Shown here piece after piece: positions 10,131 to 21,556 of a DNA stretch of 48,661 nucleotides. Position 1 is the stretch's first letter. Every line of letters begins with the position of its first letter. Where the stretch lies: contig CACLYL010000005.1 of assembly GCA_902611135.1 (NCBI GenBank), positions 1-48,661 of the forward strand. Reading direction: 5' to 3'. A program made the position numbers and the translations under genes. Origin of the DNA: an uncultured Fidelibacterota bacterium. GTDB taxonomy: Bacteria > Fidelibacterota > Marinisomatia > Marinisomatales > UBA1611. The notes under the pieces were generated by a model. It worked only from the letters and a program-made list of their open reading frames with translations, did no database searches and was not told where the DNA came from.

Positions 10131-10138
10131 TTTAACTC

Positions 10139-12793
10139 CTAAACGTTGATTGGGTTAGGTTTTTCGGGGTCTAAGTTATATTTTTTTATTACTTTATCAA
10201 TTATTTTTATTTCAAAATGTCCGTTATCAACTAAAGCTCTAATTGAATTCAGGACAATATAATGTCTGTCCACTTCAAAGAAACGACGCAGATTTTCCCT
10301 TGTGTCACTCCTCCCAAAGCCGTCCGTTCCCAAAGAATAATACTTAGAAGATACAAAGGGCGATATTTGCTCTGAAACCATTTTCACATAGTCAGAAACA
10401 GCCACAACGGGCGTTTTGTTTTTATTAAGGCATTTCTCAACATGAGACTTTTTCTGTTTCGAGGTTGGGTGCATTAAATTCCACCTATTAACCTCTTCAG
10501 CCTCTTTTCTTAATTCACTGTAACTTGTAACATTCCAAATTTCTGCAGAGACACTCCAATCTTTTTCCAATATCTTTGCAGCCTCAAGCGTTTCATTCAG
10601 CAAAGGGCCACTCCCCAGCAATTTAATTTTTGCCTTTTCAGTCTTTTTTATGCTGTAAAGACCTTTAATTATATCACTCTCTACTCCTTTAGGCATTGGC
10701 GGGTGAATATAATTTTCATTTTCCAGTGTGAGATAATAAATGACATCAATACCTCGCTCAACCATATCATCTATTCCGTGTTTTACAACTACTGCAATTT
10801 CGTAACTGTAGGCCAAATCATATGCGTTAATATTAGGCGTAACAGAGGCAGCTAAAAGGCTGTGTCCATCTTGATGTTGTAGCCCTTCTCCATTTAAAGT
10901 TGTTCTTCCAGCTGTAGCACCCAACAAGAAACCGCGTGCACGCATATCACCTGCGGCCCATATAAAGTCCCATACTCTTTGGAAACCAAACATAGAGTAA
11001 TAAATATAAAACGGTATCATATGAATTCCATGGTTGCTATAGCTCATGCCTGCTGCAATAAAAGAAGAAACAGCACCAGCCTCGTTAATTCCTTCTTCTA
11101 AAATTTGACCATCTTGGGCCTCTTTATAGTAAAGAAACTGATCAGAATCTACAGGTTCATAGAGCTGACCTTTATGGGCATAAATCCCCAACTGTCTAAA
11201 GAGGGGGTCCATTCCGAACGTTCTTGCTTCATCTGGAACTATTGGCACGATGTTTTTACCAAGATCTTTATTTTTGGATAGTATTGTAATTAGACGCACA
11301 AACACCATTGTGGTCGAAACTTCTCTGTTTTCGGTTCCGTTAAGCATTTCTTTAAAGAAGGATAGTTCCAGTGTTTTTAATTTTGATGGGTTAACAATTC
11401 TTGCTGGTAAACCTCCACCAAGAAGCTTTCTTTTTTCCATTAAATATTTATATTCTTTTGACCCCCTATCTAATTCATACAATTCAGCATTTTTTGCTTC
11501 TTTATCCCCAATCTCCATTTTGAAGCGGTCACGAAAGTATAAGAGAGAATCTTTATCTAATTTTTTCTGGTTATGTGTAATATTTTTTCCTTCACCCGCT
11601 TCTCCCATTCCATAACCTTTAATGGTTCTTGCCAAGATGGCTGTAGGTTGCCCCTTATGGTTTATTGCCTCATTAAAAGCTGCGAATACTTTTTCTGGAT
11701 CATGACCTCCTGGTTTTAAATCCTCAAGATCTTTGTCTGAAAGGTGATCGACTAAAGATAGGAGTTCTTTATCTTTTCCAAAGAAGTGCTCTCTGAAATA
11801 AGAACCATCTTCAACTGTATATTTAAGTAGGTCTCCATCAACTATTTCTTCCATCCTGTTTAATAAAAGACCCTTGGTGTCTTTTGTTAGAAGTTTGTCC
11901 CAACCAGAACCCCAAATAACTTTTATCACATTCCAACCAGCTCCGCGAAAAGCGCTTTCTAATTCTTGGATGACTTTTGAATTTCCTCTCACTGGTCCAT
12001 CTAATCTTTGCAAATTGCAATTGATAACAAAAATAAGGTTATCTAGTTCTTCTCGTGAAGCGAGAGTTAACGCGCCCTTAGACTCAGGCTCATCCATTTC
12101 TCCATCGCCTAGAAATGCGAAAACTTTTCTCTTTGTTTCATTTATAAACTTTCTATCTATCATATAGCGCATAAATCTAGCTTGGTAGATAGCCATTAGA
12201 GGACCCAAACCCATGGAGACTGTTGCAAATTGCCAAAAACTTGGCATAAGATATGGATGAGGATAAGAAGAAAGCCCCCCTTCTTTTGCAAGTTCCTGTC
12301 TAAAGTTTTTTAGATTATCTTTATTGAATCTCCCCTCAAGAAAAGCCCTCGAATACATTCCTGGAGATGCATGACCTTGAAAAAAGATTAAATCTTGACC
12401 TTCTTTATGGTTTGGTCCTTTAAATACATGATTAAACGCGACTTCATACAATGTTGCTGCAGATGCGTATGTTGATATGTGACCACCAATTCCAGGGGTG
12501 CTTTTATTTGCTTTTGTTACCATTGCCATTGCATTCCACCTTATAATTGATTTCAGCTTTCGCTCAATCTCCCTGTCACCGGGGTATTTAGGTTGTTGGT
12601 TTGGAAAGATAGTGTTTATGTATGGTGTTCCAGTATTAAAAGGGAGCCTTGCTCCTTTTGCCTGAGCAAACTCAACAAGCGTTTCTAAAAGGTGTCGTGT
12701 TCTCTCATATCCATGCTCTTCGAGCGCTTCTTCTAACGATTCAATCCACTCTCTTGTTTCTTGTGGGTCAGGGTCTTTATAGTTGTAATTCAT
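10139..12793 (-). CDS. aceE: Pyruvate dehydrogenase E1 component, homodimeric
   Basis: An 884-residue thiamine-diphosphate enzyme that decarboxylates pyruvate and acetylates the lipoyl arm of E2. The length and sequence (RLPFNTGTPYINTI near the start, FFQGHASPGMYSRAFLEGR) are those of the homodimeric AceE type, not the alpha/beta type. The ThDP motif is GDGEMDEPES with the following NCNLQRLDG. The transketolase-like central domain carries DEARTFGMDPLFRQLGIY and AGRTTLNGEGLQHQDGHS. The ATG start at 12793 begins a typical N-terminus. The 91 bases upstream separate it from the MATE gene, so a promoter for the PDH cluster could lie there, although no clear boxes stand out. Confidence 0.97.
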   Translation of the reverse strand: MNYNYKDPDPQETREWIESLEEALEEHGYERTRHLLETLVEFAQAKGARLPFNTGTPYINTIFPNQQPKYPGDREIERKLKSIIRWNAMAMVTKANKSTPGIGGHISTYASAATLYEVAFNHVFKGPNHKEGQDLIFFQGHASPGMYSRAFLEGRFNKDNLKNFRQELAKEGGLSSYPHPYLMPSFWQFATVSMGLGPLMAIYQARFMRYMIDRKFINETKRKVFAFLGDGEMDEPESKGALTLASREELDNLIFVINCNLQRLDGPVRGNSKVIQELESAFRGAGWNVIKVIWGSGWDKLLTKDTKGLLLNRMEEIVDGDLLKYTVEDGSYFREHFFGKDKELLSLVDHLSDKDLEDLKPGGHDPEKVFAAFNEAINHKGQPTAILARTIKGYGMGEAGEGKNITHNQKKLDKDSLLYFRDRFKMEIGDKEAKNAELYELDRGSKEYKYLMEKRKLLGGGLPARIVNPSKLKTLELSFFKEMLNGTENREVSTTMVFVRLITILSKNKDLGKNIVPIVPDEARTFGMDPLFRQLGIYAHKGQLYEPVDSDQFLYYKEAQDGQILEEGINEAGAVSSFIAAGMSYSNHGIHMIPFYIYYSMFGFQRVWDFIWAAGDMRARGFLLGATAGRTTLNGEGLQHQDGHSLLAASVTPNINAYDLAYSYEIAVVVKHGIDDMVERGIDVIYYLTLENENYIHPPMPKGVESDIIKGLYSIKKTEKAKIKLLGSGPLLNETLEAAKILEKDWSVSAEIWNVTSYSELRKEAEEVNRWNLMHPTSKQKKSHVEKCLNKNKTPVVAVSDYVKMVSEQISPFVSSKYYSLGTDGFGRSDTRENLRRFFEVDRHYIVLNSIRALVDNGHFEIKIIDKVIKKYNLDPEKPNPINV

Positions 12794-12884
12794 TGATTGT
12801 TAAATTTTTTGTTTTAATAAGAAGTGACAAATTTACAAAAAGTTTCCTGTTATATCACAAAGTCTTCTGGCCTCGATTGTTTTT

Positions 12885-14321
12885 TTATACCTCTATCTTT
12901 TTCCAGTCAGCAGAGTATAGCTTAAGTCCTAAAATAATCGAAAACACTAAGAAGTGGAACGGCAAAGCAAAAATCGGTCCTAAAAACCCAACTTCAAAGT
13001 ATATTCCTAAAATATAGCTTGAGGGCAGTAACCACAGGTATAACAAGCCAACTTCAACCAAAGCAGGAAAGATGGTGTTTCCAGCAGCATTTAATGACAG
13101 CCAAAATGTTATACCAAGAGCGTCCAAAAATTGTAACAACCCTAGAATTCGCAACCCCGTTTCTCCCATTTCAAGAATTTCAACATCTGAGGTAAAGAGC
13201 ATTATAATTGGTTTTGGGAAAACAATAAACAAGACACCCATTGTTCCCATAATATACTCGGATATCCTTATCGATTCTTTGATTGTGTCTTCAGCGCTTT
13301 GTGGTTTTTTTTCTCCTAAATACTTTCCCACATATGTTGCGCAAGCCTGACCAACGCCAACCGCGGGCATAAAAGAAGCGTGCATAATTGAAAAAATGAC
13401 ATGGATAGTTGCAAATTCTATTATTCCCATAATGGAAAATATTCTCAAATAAAAAGCCCAACCAATTGCCAAAGCAAACTCTTGAACCCCCATAGGCAAT
13501 GCTAACTTCACCTGCTTTTTAAGCATTGTTATATCTAAACCAAAAGGAAACAGTTTAAACGAAGTTCTTATTTTTGTAAAAAAGGTGTAAATAAAATATT
13601 GAAAGATAGAAAACAAAGAAGAAAGAACTGTTCCAAGTGCTGCCCCTTTTACACCTAATGCCTCAAAGTTAAAGGGAGCCCAAAGTTTTGTAAAGAAGGT
13701 TAAGTCTGGATATTTTGTTTGAAAAAAGGCGACAACACCTCTAGAGCCATAAATTAAACCTGCATTTAAATAGACGTTTAGTGCATTGCTTGAAATTGCA
13801 ATGAACAGATGTATTTTTGTTTTTTCAATACCAGTTAAAAACCCGTGAAAAACAAAATTTATAGATGTAAATAAAAGTCCAGCAAAAAGAACTTGGGTGT
13901 ATTCTATTGCCATTAAAGACGAAATAGGGTGGTCTAAATAAACCAAAACTATTTCACTAGCAAAGTTATACCCTACAAAACAAACTGGCGTTGAGTATAT
14001 TACTGCCATTAAAACACCATTGTAGAAAGATCTTCCGCTATCCTTTAGTTTCTTTTGCCCAAGTCTTCTTGAAGACAGTGTCTGAACTGATGTTTTTATT
14101 CCAAGCGTAACACTAGTAATGCTCCATATTATTATTCCTCCTGTTGCTGTTGCTGCTAAAGCCTCGGGTCCTAACCCGCCTACCATTGCCAGATCAACTA
14201 AACTCATCAAAACACGACTAAGTTGACTAAAGATTAGCGGTAACGCTAAAAACAGGATCTTTTTAAATATCCCCACTTTTTTGGGATATATTATTGATCT
14301 TTTTAAAAAGTTAAAAGACAA
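12885..14321 (-). CDS. MATE family efflux transporter
   Basis: A 478-residue, 12-helix membrane protein of the multidrug and toxic compound extrusion family, which exports cationic or organic compounds using Na+ or H+ gradients. The first helix segment LALPLIFSQLSRVLMSLVDLAMVGGLGPEALAA carries the family-typical 'D..MvG.lG..alaA' pattern. The second half repeats it as LALPMGVQEFALAIGWAFYLRIFSIMG. The length is normal. Its start overlaps the end of the upstream 84-residue gene by 11 bases, so the three genes from 15039 to 12885 are probably cotranscribed. The substrate cannot be read from the sequence. Confidence 0.93.
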   Translation of the reverse strand: MSFNFLKRSIIYPKKVGIFKKILFLALPLIFSQLSRVLMSLVDLAMVGGLGPEALAATATGGIIIWSITSVTLGIKTSVQTLSSRRLGQKKLKDSGRSFYNGVLMAVIYSTPVCFVGYNFASEIVLVYLDHPISSLMAIEYTQVLFAGLLFTSINFVFHGFLTGIEKTKIHLFIAISSNALNVYLNAGLIYGSRGVVAFFQTKYPDLTFFTKLWAPFNFEALGVKGAALGTVLSSLFSIFQYFIYTFFTKIRTSFKLFPFGLDITMLKKQVKLALPMGVQEFALAIGWAFYLRIFSIMGIIEFATIHVIFSIMHASFMPAVGVGQACATYVGKYLGEKKPQSAEDTIKESIRISEYIMGTMGVLFIVFPKPIIMLFTSDVEILEMGETGLRILGLLQFLDALGITFWLSLNAAGNTIFPALVEVGLLYLWLLPSSYILGIYFEVGFLGPIFALPFHFLVFSIILGLKLYSADWKKIEV

Positions 14322-14565
14322 TCTCTATATCTTCGTTAAATAAGAAATGCTTGGTTTTGCTACAAATAGGAGTACTTGTTTTTAATTTTACTTTAGCATT
14401 TGAGTCGAAAGATTTTATCTGTGTCGCCTGGTTTTTTATTTTTATACCATCTTTCATAATAATTCTAGACTTCCGATTAACAACTATATAATAGGTGTTT
14501 TCGCTGTCCTTCTCTAAGTTTAACCGGGACGAGAGATTATACTTTCTTGGATCAACTTTTTTCAT
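14311..14565 (-). CDS. Hypothetical small protein, 84 residues
   Basis: Not recognised. The protein is basic and rich in Lys, Asn and Ser, with no signal peptide or membrane segment. It seems to be mostly beta-strand, with alternating polar and hydrophobic stretches such as TYYIVVNRKSRIIMKDGIKIK. The ATG at 14565 directly follows the TAG stop of the upstream gene, and its end overlaps the MATE start by 11 bases. Tight packing between two genes on the same strand is the main support for its being real. Confidence 0.6.
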   Translation of the reverse strand: MKKVDPRKYNLSSRLNLEKDSENTYYIVVNRKSRIIMKDGIKIKNQATQIKSFDSNAKVKLKTSTPICSKTKHFLFNEDIEIVF

Positions 14566-15039
14566 CTAAAAGCTTCTAGCTGATACATCAACACCTAAAT
14601 AGTGCCAGAGTGGAGATATCAACCCAACAAACTCAGATATGTATATATCTTTTTCATTAAAACCTGAATAACGTTTTGGACCAACCGTATGCACAACAAC
14701 TTCTTTTAGGGCCTTAGTCCTATTATATATATTAGACATATCAGGAAAGGTTGGTAAATCTTTATACGGCGTTCTTCCTATTAAATAGTTTAAGCCCGAC
14801 CTATTAACATGACCTTTAATACCCAGAACCTCCTTTGAGTTTTTTACTTTGTCAAAAATTAGTATTTGTTTAATCTTTAGTTCTTTCTTTAAAACATCAA
14901 TTGCTCTGGGGTTTATATGATTCTTAGAGGTAGAATTTGGGACAATTGTTTTGCTTTTATCTCTACAAAAAACTGTATGGTTTGCAAGTTCATAAGCTCT
15001 TTTATAATTTTTTGGTTTATGTAATGAATAGTTATACAA
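14566..15039 (-). CDS. Unrecognised 157-residue protein with a purine-nucleoside-phosphorylase-like segment
   Basis: No firm family. A central segment (about residues 72-104) reads GHVNRSGLNYLIG followed by LPTFPDMSNIYN. It resembles the phosphorylase pattern 'dHiN.tG.NpLiG...FpDMs..Y' of PNP/MTAP enzymes, but the protein is about half their length and the rest does not match. The C-terminus (VVHTVGPKRY...SEFVGLISPLWHYLGVDV) is conserved-looking. There is no ATG: the TTG at 15039 is the only usable start before an upstream in-frame TAA, and ATT codons precede it. It lies 28 bases from the divergently transcribed barrel gene. It could be a complete small enzyme of unknown function or a remnant. 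Confidence 0.6.
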   Translation of the reverse strand: MYNYSLHKPKNYKRAYELANHTVFCRDKSKTIVPNSTSKNHINPRAIDVLKKELKIKQILIFDKVKNSKEVLGIKGHVNRSGLNYLIGRTPYKDLPTFPDMSNIYNRTKALKEVVVHTVGPKRYSGFNEKDIYISEFVGLISPLWHYLGVDVSARSF

Positions 15040-15067
15040 AAATTGCTTTTTGGTTGTAATTTATTTA

Positions 15068-16105
15068 ATGAAGTTAATTATTATATTTTTTATTTTTCTC
15101 TTTTCTTTATCTGCTCAATGAGCACTTTGAAATAACCCTTCGTTGCCGGTCGGCAACTCGGAAAAAGGTGTTGGTTTGTGGGCTGGTCAAGTTATGTTTA
15201 GTTCAGACCAGATGGTTGATTATATAGATTGGTTTCATGGTCCTTTAAGAGGAGATGATGAACAAAGGGACCATAGAGGCAATATGGTTTCATCTTTATT
15301 AAACCCCAAATTAACAATTGGGATTACCAATTATTGGAATTTAACGTTGGGAACAACAATCGGTCAAAGAAATATGGGTTGGGAAAGCGGGTTTAACTCA
15401 ATTCATCACAGAGATGAATCAACAAGTACAGACTTTGATAACTCGATCGGTGGATACCTCGGCGATAGTAAAATTATTGCAAATTATTTGGTTTTTAACG
15501 ATGGTCAGGGTATTGGAAAAAGGTTTTATCTAGGGGGGGGGTTAGTCATACCGTCTAAAAATACTTTAACCTCAGACCCCTTTTTTTTAAATGGTGAAGA
15601 AAGAGCGCAACATAGACACTTTAGTTTAAGTGAAGGTGTGTATAAAAGCATTTTTGAAACACAGTATTTTCTCAAAAGAAACACTAACCCTGTTTTTATA
15701 GGTGGGGTCTTTACATTAACAAGTCCTTTGATGGAAAACAACTACGGGTTTAAAAGCGGTACTGTTTACGATGTTGCACTCACTGGGATCACAAGAGAAA
15801 TAGTGCGGTTAAAGGGGGCTTTAGGGGGTAGCATAAATATTCAAAAAAACACTGGTTCATTTTGGAACGGAGAGTCTGCTCCAAACTCTAAATCTACCAT
15901 TCTTGTTTTTGGAATTAGTTCCGTCTGGAGCATTAAACATAGTGGAATAAATTTTAATATAAGGGTTCCTATCTTTTTAAAAGGTGGTTTTAATGAAGAT
16001 ATCGAAAACATTGATCAAGAAATAAAGGGGCTACAGATATCAATAGGCTACAGAAAAATATTTAATTGGACCGTTCCATGGATAGATCCACTAAAAGGTT
16101 TATAG
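15068..16105 (+). CDS. Predicted outer-membrane beta-barrel protein with two in-frame UGA codons (candidate UxxU selenoprotein or double nonsense)
   Basis: From the ATG at 15068 the frame encodes a clean signal peptide (MKLIIIFFIFLFSLSAQ), then TGA at 15119, Ala-Leu, TGA at 15128, and an intact reading frame to TAG at 16105. An ordinary gene caller would begin only at TTG 15143 and lose the signal peptide. The mature part (about 320 residues) has many short amphipathic strands and Gly/aromatic turns, as in outer-membrane transporter-like barrels; I recognise no named family. UGA cannot be read as a general sense codon because dnaA, mnmG and the DHFR-like gene end with it. UGA as selenocysteine would give U-x-x-U just after the cleavage site, the place where some exported barrels have CxxC. 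Alternatives are two nonsense mutations or sequence error. It is the only plus-strand gene left of the origin, and its stop overlaps the YggS stop. Confidence 0.7.
15142..15157 (+). promoter_or_regulatory. GC-rich hairpin with GGUC loop, SECIS-like
   Basis: GTTGCC (15142-15147), loop GGTC (15148-15151) and GGCAAC (15152-15157) form a perfect 6-bp stem with a 4-base loop. A lower stem is possible through TTC (15139-15141) and GAA (15161-15163) with a small bulge. The loop starts 20 bases after the U of the second UGA and 29 bases after the first. The E. coli fdhF SECIS has a GGUC apical loop at almost the same distance from its UGA. No T-tract follows, so it is not a terminator. The function is inferred from position and loop only. 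Confidence 0.5.
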
Positions 16106-16792
16106 CCTATTTCTAGACCCAAACAAGACTGTACCCAAACGCACCATCGTAGATCCTTCTTCTATTGCAATATCATAATCTCCGCTCATTCCCATAGAAA
16201 GTTCTGTTAGACCTTTATTATAGTCAGCATTTATTTGATCTTTTAAAGATCGCAATTTGGAAAACGCCTCTTTTATTTCTGTTTTAACTCTTGTATTTGG
16301 ACCAAGTGTCATCAACCCTTTAATATCTAAATTTGGAAGATCTAGACAAGCTGTAATTTCATCAACATTGTCAATATTAAAACCTTTCTTTTGTGGTTCT
16401 TTGCTTGTATTTATCTCGATCAAACCAGTCACTTGTTTTTTCAATTGATTAGCTGTATTTGATATTTTTTTTGCTAATTTTAAAGAATCAATTGAATCAA
16501 TTGTATTAAAAAGGTTTAAGCACTTTTTAACTTTATTTCTCTGAAGGTGGCCAATAAAACGTCTTTGCATATTTTGCATTTTTTCAAAGGATTTAAACTT
16601 TCTTTCTGCCTCTTGAACCCTGTTTTCCCCAATGCAATGGATACCTAGACTGTAACACTTTTTAATTATAGAAAAAGGTTGTGTCTTTGTCGCCGCGACT
16701 ATTGTTATGTGCGAATTATATTTCCTTTTTTCTTTGAGTTCGAGAATCTCTCTTTTTATTCTAAGTATGTTTTTACTTAGGTTTGTCTTCAT
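16100..16792 (-). CDS. YggS/PLPBP family pyridoxal-phosphate homeostasis protein
   Basis: A 230-residue single-domain PLP-binding protein (alanine-racemase N-terminal barrel) that keeps free PLP and amino- and keto-acid pools balanced; no enzymatic reaction is known for the family. The PLP lysine is Lys36 in VAATKTQ. Other family motifs are [22 protein letters not shown] and [30 protein letters not shown] near the end. Length is normal. Its start lies inside the last 20 bases of gyrA, so it is coupled to the gyrase operon. Its TAA stop is nested with the TAG stop of the convergent barrel gene in the six bases TTATAG. Confidence 0.95.
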   Translation of the reverse strand: MKTNLSKNILRIKREILELKEKRKYNSHITIVAATKTQPFSIIKKCYSLGIHCIGENRVQEAERKFKSFEKMQNMQRRFIGHLQRNKVKKCLNLFNTIDSIDSLKLAKKISNTANQLKKQVTGLIEINTSKEPQKKGFNIDNVDEITACLDLPNLDIKGLMTLGPNTRVKTEIKEAFSKLRSLKDQINADYNKGLTELSMGMSGDYDIAIEEGSTMVRLGTVLFGSRNRL

Positions 16793-19298
16793 TTTTACTT
16801 TTCTCTTCTAAACCCTCAATAGAAATTTGACTGTCTTTTTCTTTTTTCTTTTCGTTTTCCGTTGCTTTTTCTTCACTGACCACCCTTGTTATAGATGATA
16901 TAATGGTTCCTTGGTCTAATTTGACCAACTTAACACCTTGTGTGACCCTACCTATTGTTCTAATTGCAGCTATAGGTTGCCTCATCAAAACTCCAGAGTC
17001 AGTTATAACGATCAAGTCATCAGAATCAACCACCTCCATAATACTGACCATTTTTCCTGTTTTTTCTGTACACCTCATAGTCAAAACACCTTTGCCGCCT
17101 CTGGTTTGTGTTCTATATTGTATTATATCTGTCCTTTTCCCATATCCTTTTTGTGTTGCTACTAGAATTGTTCCTTCTCTTTTAACAACAAGCATACCTA
17201 TAAGATAATCTTCCTTTGAACTTAATCTAATTCCTCTTACGCCCATTGTTTTTCGTCCACTAGCTCTGATATCGTTTTCTGAAAACCTGATAGATTTTCC
17301 TTCAAACGTACCTAAAAGGATGTCATTTTCCCCGTTTGTTATTCTAGCTTCAATTAATTTATCATCTTCTCTGATTTCGATGGCATATATACCGCCTTTC
17401 CTTGGATTTCCATATGCAGAAAGTACTGTTTTCTTTATTGTTCCCCTTTTAGTCGCCATAACAATATAATGATCATCGTCAAACTCTTTTACACTAACAA
17501 AAGCTTCTACTTTTTCTCCAGGAGCACATCCAATTAAATTAACAATCGCTCTTCCCCTTGTTGCTCTGCCTCCTTGGGGTATATCATACACCTTTAACCA
17601 ATAGCATTTTCCCAAATCCGTAAAAAACAACATGTAGTTATGGGTGTTTGCAATGAACAAGTGTTCGACAAAGTCTTCTTCTTTACTCATCGCCCCTTGA
17701 ACACCTCTTCCTCCTCTTCTTTGAGTCCTGTAGGTATTTAAAGCAGTGCGTTTAATATATCCTTGGTGGGTAATTGTTAAAACAACCTCTTCTTCCGCAA
17801 TCATATCTTCCATTGAAAAATTTGAATCTATTTCTATGATTTCAGTTTTTCTCTCATCTCCATATTGTTCTTTGATCCCTATCAATTCTTTTTTGATTAT
17901 CTCCATCCTTTGATCTCGGTTTTCTAGAATCCCTTTTAAATGAGAGATCAACTTTAATAGTTCTTTATATTCAGTAACAACTTTATCCACTTCTAAACCC
18001 GTGAGTTTTTGTAGTCTCATATCCAGAATTGCTTGAGACTGAATCTCGGATAAATTAAAATTATTCATTAAACCTTCTTTCGCCATTGTTGGATTTTTAC
18101 TTCCTCTAATTATTGATATTACTTCATCAATATTATCTAAGGCTATTTTTAAACCTTCTAATATATGTGCTCTTGCTTCTGCCTCTTTTAACTCAAAGGT
18201 AGTTCTTCGAACAACAATTTCATGTCTAAAGTCAATAAAATGGTTTAAAATTGTTTTAAGGGGCATTATTTGGGGAACGCCATCTACAAGAGCTAGTAAA
18301 ATAATACCAAAGGTGTCTTGGAGCTGTGTGTTTTGGTATAATTGGTTTAATATTATTTCTGGAACAGCATCTTTTTTTGTCTCAACAACAACACGAATTC
18401 CATCTTTATCTGATTCGTCTCTGAGATCTGTAATTCCAGTTATTTTTTTATCTCTTACTAGATCTGCAATTTTTTCAACTAAACTTGCTTTGTTTGTTTG
18501 GTATGGGACCTCTGTGATAACTATACTGTCTTTTCCGTTTTTCGCTGTTTCTATATGGGCACGAGCTCTCATTTTTATCTTTCCTCGACCTGTTTGATAT
18601 GCGCTTTTAAGTCCATCCATTCCCATTATAAAACCCGCTGTTGGGAAATCTGGTCCTTTAATGTGTTTCATTAACTCTTTAGATGAAATCTTACTATTAT
18701 CAATAAGGGCAACTATTCCATCAACAACCTCAGTTAAGTTGTGGGGTGGTATTTTTGTAGCCATACCAACAGCTATTCCCTCAGATCCATTTATTAAGAG
18801 CGTTGGTACAGCAGAAGGAAGAACCGATGGTTCTTTTAAGGTTTCATCAAAATTTAATTCCCACTCTACGGTGTCTTTGTCAAGATCTTTTAACATCTCA
18901 CTTGTTAGTCGAGTCATTCTAGACTCTGTGTATCTCATTGCCGCCGCATTGTCTCCATCTATTGAACCGAAGTTACCTTGACCATCAACCAATTGGTACC
19001 TCATAGAAAAACCTTGGGCCATTCTAACTAAAGCGTCATAAACAGAACTGTCCCCATGGGGATGGTATTTTCCTAAAACATCTCCAACAATTCTTGCAGA
19101 TTTTTTATATGGTCTGTTCCAACCAGAGCCCAATTCGCTCATTCCATACAAGATCCTCCTATGAACTGGTTTTAAACCATCCCTAACATCTGGAAGAGCT
19201 CTTGATACAATAACAGACATTGAATAATTGAGATAACTTTCTTTCATTTCATCAACAATGTCTCGAGGAAGTGTGTTGTCTCTGTTAAAATCTACCAT
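16773..19298 (-). CDS. gyrA: DNA gyrase subunit A
   Basis: An 841-residue subunit that breaks and rejoins DNA in the gyrase A2B2 complex, introducing negative supercoils. The N-terminus ends in a typical [21 protein letters not shown]. The catalytic Tyr is in [11 protein letters not shown]. The quinolone-determining region reads [17 protein letters not shown], with the Ser and Asp of drug-sensitive enzymes at the positions equivalent to E. coli 83 and 87. The C-terminal pinwheel domain contains the GyrA box [10 protein letters not shown], separating it from ParC. The tail is acidic and Lys-rich ([11 protein letters not shown]). It follows gyrB by 15 bases. Confidence 0.98.
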   Translation of the reverse strand: MVDFNRDNTLPRDIVDEMKESYLNYSMSVIVSRALPDVRDGLKPVHRRILYGMSELGSGWNRPYKKSARIVGDVLGKYHPHGDSSVYDALVRMAQGFSMRYQLVDGQGNFGSIDGDNAAAMRYTESRMTRLTSEMLKDLDKDTVEWELNFDETLKEPSVLPSAVPTLLINGSEGIAVGMATKIPPHNLTEVVDGIVALIDNSKISSKELMKHIKGPDFPTAGFIMGMDGLKSAYQTGRGKIKMRARAHIETAKNGKDSIVITEVPYQTNKASLVEKIADLVRDKKITGITDLRDESDKDGIRVVVETKKDAVPEIILNQLYQNTQLQDTFGIILLALVDGVPQIMPLKTILNHFIDFRHEIVVRRTTFELKEAEARAHILEGLKIALDNIDEVISIIRGSKNPTMAKEGLMNNFNLSEIQSQAILDMRLQKLTGLEVDKVVTEYKELLKLISHLKGILENRDQRMEIIKKELIGIKEQYGDERKTEIIEIDSNFSMEDMIAEEEVVLTITHQGYIKRTALNTYRTQRRGGRGVQGAMSKEEDFVEHLFIANTHNYMLFFTDLGKCYWLKVYDIPQGGRATRGRAIVNLIGCAPGEKVEAFVSVKEFDDDHYIVMATKRGTIKKTVLSAYGNPRKGGIYAIEIREDDKLIEARITNGENDILLGTFEGKSIRFSENDIRASGRKTMGVRGIRLSSKEDYLIGMLVVKREGTILVATQKGYGKRTDIIQYRTQTRGGKGVLTMRCTEKTGKMVSIMEVVDSDDLIVITDSGVLMRQPIAAIRTIGRVTQGVKLVKLDQGTIISSITRVVSEEKATENEKKKEKDSQISIEGLEEKSKNEDKPK

Positions 19299-19313
19299 GG
19301 TTTATATCCTATT

Positions 19314-21530
<2,217 letters not shown>

Positions 21531-21556
<26 letters not shown>

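Noticed and set aside
12649-13017. 122-codon plus-strand open frame spanning the aceE start
   Set aside because: It overlaps two convincing minus-strand genes (aceE and MATE) and has no domain or start signal.
15119-15130. UGA read as tryptophan throughout the genome
   Set aside because: dnaA, mnmG and the DHFR-like gene end in UGA at correct family lengths, and TGG is used for Trp throughout, so UGA works as stop here.
15142-15157. The GC-rich hairpin as an intrinsic terminator
   Set aside because: No T-tract follows and the sequence lies inside an open reading frame that continues for about 950 bases.
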